A stretch of 64,000 bases of DNA from Didymodactylos carnosus. Taxonomy: Eukaryota > Rotifera > Eurotatoria > Philodinida > Philodinidae. Shown piece by piece: positions 10,333 to 24,213 of the stretch. The position numbers and the translations under genes were made by a program. Numbering within the stretch: position 1 is the stretch's first letter; every line of letters begins with the position of its first letter. Location of the stretch: contig CAJNOQ010000109.1 in NCBI GenBank assembly GCA_905250885.1, positions 1 to 64,000 of the forward strand, in the 5' to 3' direction. The notes below the pieces were generated by a model. The model worked only from the letters and a program-made list of their open reading frames with translations, had not been told where the DNA came from and searched no databases.

Positions 10333-13300
10333 CCGTCTCTCTTGTTCAATTGTAAATGAAACGGACACATCGTATTCTGTACGGTTAGATTCATTTTTTT
10401 TCTTTTCAATTTATTTGACTGAGAAAATACGCGTCCTTCTATGACATATACTTGTACCAATGGTCAGCAGGTCATCGTTCACAGACGGTAGAGAAAAAGA
10501 ACTACTAACAACGACTATATGTCGCACCATTCTAATATCTTTTTAAGAAAAAAGTTCCAGTTATGATTTTGAATTTACTATTTTCTGCTGTTTTGCTTTC
10601 TGTCTTTATCACTCGTCCTCAAAATACTTGATTGAAACCTAGTTTTGAGTGTTCTACTTTAAGTTAATCAGTATCCCCAGTATAGTCATATATGTAAAAG
10701 TGGCACTTTGTGTCTCGACGGTTAAGTGTCTGTTGTAACCAATTGTACAATTCTAATAATAGTTAAAACAATGCACCATATCTAAGAGAAAGAGAAAGAA
10801 GGAGAGAGATTAAACTAACTAACATAGAATCAGACGTTCAAGTTCAACTTTGATTATACTATTACGTCCTGCTGACACACTTTTATATATATATATATAT
10901 ACATATGCATGGAGAGAAAACAAAAATAGATAAATCTATCATGACTACTGACTATGAACAACTAAGATAGTAAGAAAAAGAGAGCACTGTTGAAATGACC
11001 ACTATAGTGATTAATTGAGTTCCTGTTGATAGATGGTGAATATATTATTTATGGATAAAAGCCATACTGTGTATTCTCACAAAACAAGTAATAGTCTAGA
11101 GAGATCATTCAAATAACGTTAAATAACCATGAAATGAGAGGTCAGGATTAGAATTAGATAACAAGTCAAACAGTAACAATTTAACATTAGTTGAATTTAT
11201 TCTGCTTGAAAAATTACATGGATAAAAAGCTAGAGAGAATTCTAAAAATATTAGACTATGGTTGGTTTAAGATGATTACATATAAAAAAGAATCTTGGAA
11301 AACGAATTGTTGATATATACAAATATATAAATAACAATTTTATGAAGTGACCGGCCTTCCATGTAAATAATTGATGGGGCCTGGCATGTTCTATGATTAA
11401 TAGTGTTGAACTATATGTATGCATGCGTAGGATTATAAACCTTGGAAAATGCTACCATTGTGTAACAAACATCTATGATGAACCGTTCATATTCAATTAA
11501 CTATTGTGTTCATGTAATATAACAATTTTTTTTTCTATTAATAATTGCTTTAAGCTAAATATCTTTCTTAAAGACAAAAGAGTAACACTTGACCAGAGTT
11601 ACGAAGAGTACAAAGAGAGAATAATGATAGATAACAAAATGATATAGTTAATGATAAAATAAGAATTTTTTTTTTTGTTGATTAGGATACTGCAAACAGC
11701 TGAGAAACACATTTAATTTATGCATTATATGTTGTGTTTTCTTTTCTGCAACCATCTGTGTTTATGTCCCGTTTCATTGATTATATAGATGATTGTCTCT
11801 GTTTATAGTGTAAATGATGCTTATAACAAAAAACTTTCCTCCCCCCTCTCTCTCTCTTTCTCTCGCTCTTTGTCTTTTTTTCTCATTTTCTTTCTCGATT
11901 ATATCAATCAACATTCGCATATAATCATGATAATAATGAACTTCATTCGTATCAACTTTTGTCTACAGCTGTACAGTATAGTAGTAAAAATCATATTTTG
12001 AAAATTAATAATGGATTTTAGTGTAGAATAGTTTACTACATATGGAAAAGTATACTAAACTATTGATGACTGTCCATTTATTTTATGAAACTGCGTAATA
12101 TTCTACATATAAAAATGTTGAGTAAATATGGCTCTTTTTGCGAATTAATTTGTTTTTTCTGTATAGAACACTTTTGTTTGAAGGAAACAAAGAGCTATTT
12201 TACGTTTTTTTTATCAACAAATATTTATAATCATTCGATACAACTATCCACTAAATGTGTTTTTACTGAAATAAAAAACTAATTTAGTCTTCATAGATAA
12301 TTGTCAAAATGGTGTCGTTGCTATAAAGAGTTCTATAGACTTTTAGATCAAGCATCCTGTCACTTTTTTTTCTAATCTATAATAGGAGAAAAGTTCTTTT
12401 TTTTTTTCTTGTACTTGTTATAGTGACGACAAACGGACAGTAAGATTGTACAACTTTTTTTTTCTTCTCTTTTTCTCTTAAAGTGTGAGAACGAGATTAT
12501 TAGGATTTTATTTGTATTTTAAGCGAAAAAAAAAAGAAGAAGAAGGAAGTGAAGCAGTCTTCGTTGTCGTATAGCCACTTTTTTTTCTTAGCAAAAGATA
12601 TATTTGAATCGTAAACTTTTACGTCATGTACGATCTATACCTCTTCTAATTGGCACCATTTAAAGTAAGGAGACAGAGAACAAGAAAAAAAAATACTCTC
12701 TTTTTATGCAGTGTAAGATATAGACCACTGGTCGCTATTTCACCTACACGTTACTGATGTTAAAAACATAATACATAGGAATAATAGTAATAATCATCAA
12801 CAAACGAAAAAAATAGAATAATTTTTTTCTTTTTCTCTCTTTTCTTGTTTCCCCATTATGTATAGACTATACGTATGTATAGTAGCTTAATAATAGTTCC
12901 GTTCACATAGAGAGCAAGAAGATATGTTCGCCATTAAAAGAAAAAGTGGTGGTACCATCTCTCTCGCCGTCTTATCACATTAAATGTACATGTATGTATG
13001 GGAAGATTGTATGTTATTGCATCATAAATGTGTGTGTGTGTCAACTCATTGATATTCTAAATTCATTTTTCTTTATATGAATATGACAACACAATTTTAT
13101 TATTCAAATCTCTTGACTATTACACAAAGAGGATTTACTTTAATCGTTAGTCGACTTCAGGGAATCAACAATATTAGTTTGGAAATATAACTAGGAAAGA
13201 TAAAGATATACTTTAATGGACAACGACACTTTGAAGAAGCCATTTTGTGTAGAAAAGGGTAAGATTTGTGGTTATAAACGTCATGAAGTGATAGACCTCA

Positions 13301-14968
13301 TCCGATATAAAGTGATTCTCAACTATGTTGTCTCTCTAGTTTTCTCATACCAACTTCTCCGATTAATGAAACTGTAAATGACGGAAATAGAATAAAGTTC
13401 GATATTTAAAAACTTTTATCAATTGTGTACAGCTATTTAGATAACTCTTGTCTGTTTCTAACAATTTATTTATTTTTCTTACGTAGCAATATCTAAAACG
13501 TTTCTCAACACCAGCTTCTCTTAGGCAATATCAACTAGTTTATGTTCTTTTTATCAAATAAAAGGAAAAAATTCAATGATAAGAGACGAAAAAACCTAAC
13601 AAGTGAATCTAGATTTCGATGTTGCGACAAAATTAAGAAGAATTTTTGAAGCTATTTTAACAATAATTTGTGTGTGTGATTGTAAGACGAGATGTCTGAA
13701 TAAAAGAGTAAGCTTGAATATTTCACAAACTTATTTGAACACAGGTCAAGATGATCAGATTGCGTTAGAGTATTAGTATTAAGTCATAGATGATCTTTTT
13801 TAAAAACTGTTTAACAGTGTTTTGCAAAACCGATTATTGAACATGACAAAATTCACTTTCTTTTTCTTTTCCTCATCTATATACATATAATATACTGTCC
13901 ATATGTGTAAAACATACACGTTTGTATTTGTGCAACTATTTCGCATTTTATTCAACTTTTTAAGATCACTCGCCCTACAGCAGTGAAAAATTCACGATAG
14001 TGGTATCTCTTGACAGATTTTTATAGTTTCTTTTTCTCTAGTTTAAATAGAATATGCACATCTTTTCACAACTCGAGAAAGATAAAAGTTTATTTGTAAT
14101 AGAGACAGGCATAACATGCGTTAGTAGCCCCTTTTATCTTTACTAATCGTCTAAATACGATTAGTAGGGAACTTCTGACATGATTAATCAACATTATGTG
14201 CCTTTTCAATGTTTTTTTTTAATAATAATCAAATAGTCATTCATACTTGACCTCTCTATAATTTATATGAAAAACGAATATACATACTATATATAATATA
14301 ATAATACAGAGTCTTCTTATTCGTGATATATTATCAACATATATATATCAATAAATGTATAACTTCATAAATACAAGTTAGAGAAAGAGAGCGATAGATA
14401 ACTCTCTCATTGTTGTAAGAGAATTAAATTGATTATTGATGTGTATACCTCCTCATGACGATCATTTTAAAGGAAAAAAATCTGAAAATTCGGTGGTTCC
14501 AACATTAGAAACAGATTGTAATGGGCTCATCAGGATCAATGACTTACCTGGACACATCAAGAAACTTGCCTGCCATTTCCGACTCATTATAGTTACTGAA
14601 ATACTTCTTATCTCAATACGTTTCTAATCAATCTTCTTTGGAAAACTTGTATTAGTATATCATGCGGAGCTTTTTCCGGTGAGAGATTGAAGGATGAGTG
14701 ATAATGATGATTGTCTCGAGTGTGTGCGATCATTTTTTAATACATAGCGTTAAGTACACTTCTACTTTTAAACCACGAAGTTTCATATCATTCAACATAA
14801 GTGTTCAACAAACAAAGAAAATTATCTGGTGACCTTGATTGATAATATAAACATTTACTTAAACACTAGCAACTGGACACTATTATTTTCATGCAGACAC
14901 TCAGCAGGAAAGTTAACCTTTGGTCTCAAGGTTTAGTTGAAGGTGTGTAGTTTACTTGAATTTGGCAA
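10333..14968. other. 4.6-kb gene-free region
   Basis: No supported gene. AT-rich with many pyrimidine tracts, an (AT)n run near 10884-10901 and a (GT)n run near 13029-13041. Several 60-70 codon frames look random. Part of it may hold 5' sequence of the CUB-LDLa gene or an unrecognised noncoding RNA. Confidence 0.45.
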
Positions 14969-15700
14969 CCAGGATTTTATCTGTGACTTATAATATATCA
15001 TATCCTTTTGACCAAATTGAACTTAACGTCATCGGTACAAAACGTCTCAAAAACTGCACTTCTGAAACATCATCATTTCAATTTTTCGTTCATGTCGTCC
15101 AAATATACTTCAAATAACAGAAATACAGCGTACTCTATACAACACACAGATGAAGATGGGAGAAAATTATCTGGTAACCTTGACTTTGGATTTAGGGGTT
15201 TTCCTATAACCACACCCCATTCAACTTTCTACAGTTCGTTTCGCTGTTTTTCTGTGAACGTTGTTTGTTGTGATCGTCATTCGAAAACTGAATGCAGTGT
15301 CAAGGAGAGATGAGAGACTTCTTGTTTGCTCTGTTTGACTAAGTTCTTTACAACACGTTTAGTACCGACTACAGACACTTGATTGTTCTACGGTGTGATC
15401 GATAGAGTCCGATTGTCAACATTTACGATAGAGTTTGCACACACACCCTTCTCATCAGAATCACTTTTCGAATTTGTTCTGTCTATGACAATCGTCACAG
15501 ATAAAACAATAGCATAAAGTGGACAAAGGTTTGCGCTTTCACTTGACATTCTCTTCAGTGGAACAATAAAAGCATTAACCTTTGCTACAGTTCTCTTTGC
15601 GAAATAACACATTGATAGCAACTTGACTTACAAAACATGTCACAACATATACAGGTAGTCTACGTAACATCTAGGTAAGACTAAAGTCGGAGTTGGTTTA
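14969..15700. repeat. Dispersed repeat, copy B
   Basis: Same orientation as copy A at 3500-4094 and about 90 percent identical. It carries about 120 extra bases (roughly 15160-15290), whose first part (AATTATCTGGT) also occurs just upstream near 14821. It ends in the shared AACATCTAGGTAAG region. The class is unknown. Confidence 0.75.
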
Positions 15701-15895
15701 AATTGCATAGCTCTCGTTTCATGTACAAGAATGGAGCGATAAGTTCAATAAAAGAACTTTTCTTTAACTTGGATTCCAAGCAGCTAATCCAGAGTTGTGA
15801 TATCTGCACAAGAAAAAGTAAAACAAGATCATTCATTGCAGTTTTAATATTTTCAGACATATAGTTTTATTATTGGTGGTGGTGGTGGTTAAAGT

Positions 15896-18800
15896 ATGTT
15901 TCTAAAACGTTTATTATCAAAATTAAATTTACATCGTATGGAGAATGATGATGATTTAAATTTATATTATTGTAAATTTCTAACAAAATTATCAAAAATA
16001 TTCTTAAAAATATATTTGCCAATTATTGTATTTACCTACTTCGTCTTGTTCTTATGTAGCGTTGTACTATACCAACAACAATCAATATTGAAATTGAAAA
16101 CATTCTCATTATTATGTTTAACTATTTTAAGTATACTCGTATTAATTGTTGCACGTTTGTGGAGAAGGTGTTGGCCTCTAACACGTTTAATACTCTTTCT
16201 ATTACTTGTTTGTTTATCATTGGTGTCATTATTTAACGATAAACAACAACAGTTTTATATATCCTATTCACTTGTACATTCGACTCTGGCTATCACGCTT
16301 ATCTATTCAGTATTTTCATTTAAACTTGTACAATGTATTATAATTGGTGCTACTGTTTCGACTATTCAACTGACATTCGTTTTAACATCATTAACATCAT
16401 CAGTAGCAGCAAGTGTTCAAAGTGGTGAACTTATATTTCTTCTAGTTTACCATATCGTCATTAATCTGTTTGGAATTACAAATTATGTTTATTTACTCAA
16501 ACATATTCGACTCTATTTTCAACTATATGAAAAAAATTTGTATGAAAAAAACAAATTTAATGTTGACTGTAAAAAATTACAAATAATACACAGAAACTGT
16601 CACAATCAACCAACAATAGGCAATGGATTAACGAATAGGTATGTTATTTTAACAGAGAACTGAATTTGAATAAAAAGAGATTAGTAAGGGTTTAAACGAT
16701 GTTCATCGTTCACATCTCAAAAAATGTTTCTCAAACCATTAAAATCGAGTGTTTCTTTCTCTCTTTATCATGATTTAACTACGGGCTATATAAAATTAAC
16801 ATCCACACACGTCAATATCTAAACACTAAGATGGTCGGTCTATTTGAACTGTAACATCTTTTCATCTTTTTTTTTGTATTTTAACAGTCAATATATTAAC
16901 CCATCAGTTGATAATTATTGGTTCATAGATTCTCATTATACTAATGGTGATACAGATCATAAAAATGAAACAAATAGTGATTGTTATTGTGAAAAATCAT
17001 TTGGTACATGTGTAGTGTGTAATATAACAATAAATGAAAATTGTAATTTACATACAAATGAAGAAATTGCCACATTATTAGACGTTTTATATTGTCAAAT
17101 TGAACAAATACTATTGAAACAAAACGTTGATTATTTTACATTTGATAATGAAGATATTCTATTTACAATAATTAATAAAGATGATAGACAAACAATTGAA
17201 AAATGTTGTCTATTAGCAATTGATATTCTACGTTTTATAGCACATGTCAATAATGTTACACAATGGTCATTGTCAACAACATTTGGAATTGAAACAGGCG
17301 AACTTATTACAATTAAAACAAAACATAATAAAGATGATAAAATTTTATTTATTGATGGTGAAATAGTTGATAAAGCAGAATTGTTACGTAACGAATGTTG
17401 TATTCAAAATCGAATACATGTATCATTAAATATTTATGAATATTTAAAACATAATACAGAATTTTATGAATTTCATTCAGTTTGGAATAATAAAAAAATA
17501 AAAAATCCTACGTATTTTTTATTTACAACAAATATGTATGAACAATTAACAACATTATTACCATTAACAAATACAATGATAGATCAATTAGCAAGAATAC
17601 AAGCACAATATCATGTTGAAAAACATTTAGGTTAGCTACTTAACAATTTTTTTCTAATTTATACAGAATTTTTATTTTTATATAGAAAAGAGAAGGTTGT
17701 AGAAAAATAATTTTTTATATTTGAATTTCTTCATAACAAGTGTCATAAACTTTTTCTTTGTTCAGGTACTATTACATTGACTCGATCATTACGTAAACGA
17801 AGTCTTATCGATTTAACATCAAAACATATTAATTGGCTTACATTAACTCTAAAATCAAAATTGAGTAGCAATCATGAAAATAATAATTCTTATAATTCGA
17901 ATGGTTCACTATTATCATTTGAAAAATATCATCGTACCAAAACATTTTCTTTCTTTACATTTATTTATACACTTCTTATTCTATCTGGTCTATTATGTCA
18001 CGCATTTATTATAAAAAATTTTACCTATTACTTTTTTCTATTTTACATATGTTCAGTGTGTACACTATTTATTATTATTCTATTTTTTTATTCAATTAAA
18101 CAAAATCCTACCACAAATTCAGTTAAATTTTATGTTTATATTAACATCCTTATTTGTATCACTTTAACGGGACTCTTATTTGTCACTACGCAATGGCATG
18201 CTGTACATAATTTTCAACAATTTTATATTCAACTACGACGATACAACAATATAACAGTAAACCATTCAAACATGAATATCTCACAAAATGCTTCTTTAAT
18301 AAGGTAAACATCAATAATTGTTATTCTCTGTTAAAACTAGTCATTTTATTGTTTTTTCCTCGATTTTAGTTACTACAATAATGAAATGGTATTGTATCGC
18401 CGTTATTACGATTATTTAACGGTATCGTGTATGTTTCCATTATATTTTTGTGTCTATTATCGTCCATGTTCATGGTTGATTAAAATCTTTCTATTGTTTT
18501 TATGTACATTAATTCAATTATGTTGGCTACAATATGTATGGCTCAATTGTTTATACAATTTCATCTTACATATTCATCATTATACATTGCTATCATTATT
18601 AATTATTCATACATGTTTATTAATGTTAATATCTTACTTAAAAGAATGGTTAGAAAAGATTGATTATGTCTGGTTAAATTCAATTAAATCAGAACGATAT
18701 TTCGTTTATAAACAACGTGAATTGGATATAAAACAGTGTTCAACTGTGATACCTAAACGCGCAATTGATTATTATTTGCAGTCAGATTTAGAATCAAAAA

Positions 18801-21800
18801 TTGGCACATTATCTCAGCATTATCATTGTAAACACGATGAAATGGCTCTATTATTAATTCAGTTCGTTAACGTTGATGAACAACAAACAACAAAAGTTGA
18901 TCAATTAACAAAAACAAAAATTTTCTATAATTTATTAAAAGAAGTTTATTGTACAGCAAAAACCGATCGATTCTCAAATATAACAATAAATATAAAATCA
19001 TCTATTTATCAAATATTATTTTCAATAAATACCGAAAATGATTCAACAAAATATTTACAGCAAATAGTTGAATTACTATTTGTTGTACAAGAAAAATTAT
19101 TATTAAAGAAAAAACAATTGGGTTTAACTATTCGATTGTGTTCTTGTGTTCATATTGGCACAGTTAATGAAATATTATTACATCTAGAAAAACAATTGAA
19201 AACAGATTTATGGAGTGAACATATTACACTTATAAACCGATTATTAAATAAAACACAACCAAATCATTGTCTCACAACATCAACAGCATATACACCATTA
19301 AAAGATCTCTATTTATTTCGAACAGCTGGCACAATAACAAATAATGATACAACAACATTTCAGATTTATTATCTTCTTGGACGACTGATCGGAGATAATA
19401 TATTTCAGGTAATATTTTTTTGTTTACCTAATACTTTTGCGTGTTTCATTCTATAGATGAACACTAATTTGTGTTGTATATTTATTAAACGTTACATAAG
19501 TATTTTTTATACTCCAAGATTTTAATTTAATCAATAGCATTTTTGACAACTATTATATCATACTATTAATTCGATCAGGCAATATATATATATATATATT
19601 CTTCTTCTTATCATTATGTGTAGTTTCTGAGAATAAATATAAGATATTTACTGTTGAAAATTTAAAAGAAAAACAATCTCCCACTCTTTACTGTCAAGAT
19701 AATACTACAAAAAAAAATATTGCATCTAAATTCTTCTGCATCTTTATTTATCATCGTGTTCTCATTTAGATCTCACGGTCATTTCCTATTTATCTTTCTG
19801 ATTGCAATGTTCTTCTTTGTATAAGAAAATATTTTTCTACATCTTATTTTCAGGGGCGCAATACTCTTCCACTGAATATTGGCATAACACCGTTTACGAA
19901 TACTGTTCAAACATCGACAAGTACTGATTCTGGTCATTCATCTCATTTACCAAATGGCTCTTCTCATCCAAACAATACAAAACCAGCAACAACATCGACA
20001 TCAACATCATCGTCAACTGATCAACAAACGCCTCTAGTCGTATTAGAGAAACAGATAGGAGAAGAACAAAAATTGAGTCAAAAGCATGTTCGTATCAATT
20101 CATCGTTGTCATCAATGGTTACAAATAATTTTGAACAATCATCTTATATAAACCGTAGTACATTATTGCGTGCATTAATCGGTTGTGGTAGTGACGCAAA
20201 TCATCAACAAACAAATATGAAAGTAAAAAAGTTTTGTTTACGTTCAAATAAAAGTTCATCACGTTCACCGTCGTTGAACATTGAAAGTAATAATAATAAT
20301 CGTCATCATGGTAATACTAAACATACACCACCACCACCATTTATTTTACACTCATCAACAACGAATAGTCCAATTGATTCACTCGAAAAATTATTACCAA
20401 AAATGGTTCATATAAACGACAATTGTTGGTCATCGCATGAAGATACACAAAATATCAACGGAAAAGATATGAACATGAGAATAGGATATAGTGGAGGAGA
20501 AGGCGATTCTGGAAAATGTTTAATACTTACACAAAAAATGTTGACAGGAAGTTGTCAGTCAGGTAAATAAACAATTTTTGAACGTATAAACTGCATTTGT
20601 TGTTCTATACAGACAGTACCCTGTTGGCAACTTTACTGAGAAATAACTGTTATAACCAGATATGCTTGGTTTTGGGTTTCTCAGGAGGCGAACTGCTTTT
20701 TCTTTTCATCTAGATGATATTTGCTCAAAATCAACCCAATCTAGTCAAAAAAGTCACCATTCAAAAATACCTGAACGTAAAAGTTTTACAGAAGAAGATT
20801 TTCGTCGACTTCTTGTAAATAAAGAGCCAACGAAAGAAAATAGTCTTTCAACAACAAATGAAGAATCATCGTCGTTTTCATGGGATGAAAGTGATAAAAT
20901 CACAAAAGATAAAAAACAAAAGTTCAAACATGATAAAAACTATAATGTACCCGTAATAATGTGTGAAAATGATCAACTGCTTACTGAAGAAAAAATAAAG
21001 ACTCCATCACCACCATCTCACATTCGTCCATCATTAGATTGCTATTTTCCACGACGACCATCTGATCTATCGTTTACTGTGAATATGAGTACAACAGAAG
21101 ACGAACAAAGTATTGAAACAAAATCAACATTAATCTCACCAGTATCACACACTCATTTGAAAGCAACGTCGCCATCAAATACGAGTATAACAACAATGAC
21201 CGGTTTAACACCAAAAAATATTTCATCAACAACCACCGATGTTATGGTACATCCTGTACAACCAAATGTCGCTTATTACAAAAAGCCCAATTTGTCTGTT
21301 CTCTCGTCTGCACGAACTAGTCGTCCAAAGCCCACCATCATTCATTACCGTAATAAACCACCACGTAATCTAGCACGAAAACTAATACAAGAAACTTCGG
21401 ACACATCAGAAATCTCATTGCTTGATAGTATTGATGAAAAACGCATAAAACCTGTGAATAATAAAAAAAGTAATGAGACCCGAGCATTATGGAAAGAAAA
21501 TTGTGCATATGCAAGGCCATTAAGCATGATTAACAAAGGTCGTGTACGTTTATCCTCAAGTCATAGTAATCTCTTAGATTTATTGCAACGAGAAGATGAG
21601 TGTTCGCACGATGATTCACAGTAAGCACTACGAAAGTTAGCTCTGGGATAATTTCAATCACTTTGCGTTGTTTTTGCATCTATATTTTTAGATATCCGAC
21701 ATCACCATGTGAAACAAATGAACTTTTACAACGTTGGTTACAAGATCAACTGAATATGTTTGAATATCAAATAAAACAGCAGCCATTACCACCTGCTGTT

Positions 21801-22406
21801 ATTCAAAACAATTCCGATTCAGATGATGAATCGGACACAGTTAGTGAAAATACATTTACTCAACAAAAACTTCCGTTATTTAATTCTAAACCACAACCTA
21901 CAAGAACAGACGAACAAATGTACAATAACAACAATCGTCCACAACGGTATAATCGTACTGCACATAAACAACTACTACTAAGTGATACCAAAAAAAATAT
22001 TTATAATAATGTCCGATATAAATCGCTGAAAAGATCACAATTAGTCCGCCATGAATCGTTAAAAAACCGTAATAGACCACTGTTATTAGGTTCATCGGTT
22101 TTATCTCGACAATCGTCGACTAGTCAACATCATCATTCAAAACCATCGTGCAATAATAATTTCACATCTTATCATCGAAATGGTGGTTCCTCGGACCATA
22201 TTCTAAATCATAGTTATTGTGATAAAGATGTGTTTGGTACAGATTCATCCATGCCCCGATCCGATACATCTGACTTCTCACAACCACAATTATCCGAAAG
22301 TGTCATTAGTAATTTAGAGTCAGAGTATGACAATTATCAACCACAACAACAGCAAATGTCAAATTCACAAATTTTAAGTGATGATGATAATCGATCGTAT
22401 TTGTAG
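15896..22406 (+). CDS. Adenylyl cyclase-family protein with eroded catalytic domains
   Basis: Predicted 1815-aa protein in seven phase-consistent exons: 15896-16638, 16888-17630, 17766-18303, 18370-19408, 19854-20562, 20660-21620, 21692-22406. Topology matches membrane adenylyl cyclases: six TM segments (about 34-201), a C1-like domain (about 285-470), six more TM (about 545-760, with an Asn-rich N-glycosylation-type loop NNITVNHSNMNIS), then a C2-like domain (about 790-1015). C1 keeps the fold pattern (FGIETGEL for VGIHTGxV) but has CNITIN where active enzymes have the metal-binding DIVGFT. C2 keeps QYHCKHDEMALLL-like and HIGTVNEILL-like strands but lacks the usual GSTYMA and VNVASR signatures. 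It is therefore likely a pseudocyclase or a very divergent enzyme. The final 800 residues are low-complexity Ser/Thr/Asn/Gln-rich, probably disordered. The last exon is duplicated at 29291. Confidence 0.8.
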
Positions 22407-23487
22407 TTTATTTTAGTGTTTTTATTGTCTTTTGCTCTTTTTTATACGACTTTTTATTATGTCATGTATGTTGTTATCTTGTTTAAACATTGTTTTCTAA
22501 TTAAATTCCAACAATACTCTCTTCTCATAATTTCATTCAAATCAGATACAATAATAGTAGGCATCTTCTATTAGATTCTCAGTTGTATTGTTTTTAGTGA
22601 ACATCTTGCGAAATCGCCTAAGATACTCTTGAAATGAGCACTCAGATGCACCAGTTTCTTCAATAAGATTGTGTAAATAACACACCTTTAAAAGCGTAAA
22701 GAGATTTTGATTGTTTAGTTATTATTTCACATGGATGTCATCAATTAATCCATACAAACAATTTACGTCAATGATGACGCATTAGAACATCATAGCATCA
22801 TTTTTTGTTGAACTACGCATATACAACATATATTTACGCAAGAACAGTGGGAGACGACTTGTCTATATAAGAACGAATTGTTAGTAATTCTTCTGCACGA
22901 AGACTCTCTTTTATTCTTGTGAACACACAATAAAAAGAATTGGAAAAATTTTGTGCCACTGTTGTTTATATTGACAAACAATTGCTTTCTGTAAGTAGTA
23001 TGTCAAGTTTTACACAGCGAGTGGAAACAGTATGCTTAATAGAACTTTCACTATCCGTGGTGTGTAACGAAAGATCCCGACTATTTTAATGCTAAAAGAT
23101 TAATTAATCTTCGTTCTGCTCTACTTAAAGGATGAAGTCTAGTGTGATTCTTATTTCTATTATTTTAACAGTTGAGAAGACAGCTTTTAATGCTTGCGGT
23201 ACACATGTTGAGTTGACGTTTTTTTTCATTCTTCCAATAATGGGGAAACAGAACGATCTTCGATCCACGTTCTTGTCTCTTGTTCTTCCGAGATTCTTGT
23301 CTCTTGCCATTTCAGACAAGAATCTTCAGTTTTAACTTTATTGAGCGGACAAGATTAATCTTGTTTTAATTTTTTATTGATTTTTCATCTTTTTATATTT
23401 CGCCAAACATCCTTGTCTAAAAATGACAAAATTTATTGATGATAAAGTCACTAAATTGTTTTGTCGATTTCCATACTCTATGTAACG
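21787..23487. repeat. Segmental duplication, upstream copy (identical tract)
   Basis: From inside the last cyclase exon through its 3' flank. 21787-23471 matches 29291-30975 base for base at a constant offset of 7504; no difference or indel was seen. A further 16 bp match after the MITE in the other copy. Beyond 23487 homology continues but is diverged. Confidence 0.95.
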
Positions 23488-23701
23488 TCGATCAGTGATA
23501 ATTTTAAACATCTTGTCATGCTGTAGTATATGCATGAAAAGGTTTGATGACTTCTAGTAGATAACACAGAGAAGATCATCTGGAAATGATAAACGAAGGA
23601 AAAAAGAAAAAATCCTTATCGCTTTCTGATTAGTTAATTTACTGTTTATATCTGAAACATTAACCTATCATTTTAGAACGTCATTGTAGTTTTGTATGCA
23701 C

Positions 23702-24101
23702 CAGAGATCATGGACCAACTTTTTTTGGTCCTGCCCTGTCAGAAAATTACTGATAAATTTTTTTTGGCCCTGCCCTGCAGCTCAAAAGTTTTTCTCCTTA
23801 ACCTAGAAGAGTTTATCTTCAAGAAACTCATCACAAATACTGGATTCTCGTGCGTAACAGAATCATATTTTTATTAATTATCAATTCTAGAAAAGTTGGC
23901 TGTCATTTTTATTTTCACATATACGAGAGATCTCAAAATTTTACTCAGAAAGAGGCTTGAAAATCTCAAAAATCAATCTCTCGCAGGGCAGTTTTTGTTG
24001 TCCTGCTCTGTAACAGGACAGGGCAAAAAAATATATGGTGCTGCCAGGCGTCTGGCAGGGCGGCAAGACAACAGGACAGCCCTGTCCTACGATGGTTTCT
24101 G
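23702..24101. mobile_element. hAT-like MITE, 400 bp
   Basis: The ends read CAGAGATCAT and, in reverse complement, CAGAAACCAT. The flanks GTATGCAC (23694-23701) and ATATGCAC (24102-24109) form an 8-bp target duplication with one mismatch. The paralogous site near 31931 has a single ATATGCAC, an empty site. Subterminal GC-rich motifs (CTGCCCTG, GGACAGGG) recur in both orientations. The 8-bp duplication and CAG..CTG ends are typical of hAT elements. No transposase frame is present. Confidence 0.8.
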
Positions 24102-24213
24102 ATATGCACACAAATGTTTAAAAACTGTTTTTCTGCTCTATTTATTGTCATCGTTCATCTCTGTTCCCTCTTCAACTTTCTCATATTCATATACAACATT
24201 ATACCATGACGCA

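Noticed and set aside
23692-24102. Two open frames inside the 400-bp hAT-like element
   Set aside because: They overlap terminal and subterminal repeats and show no transposase features.
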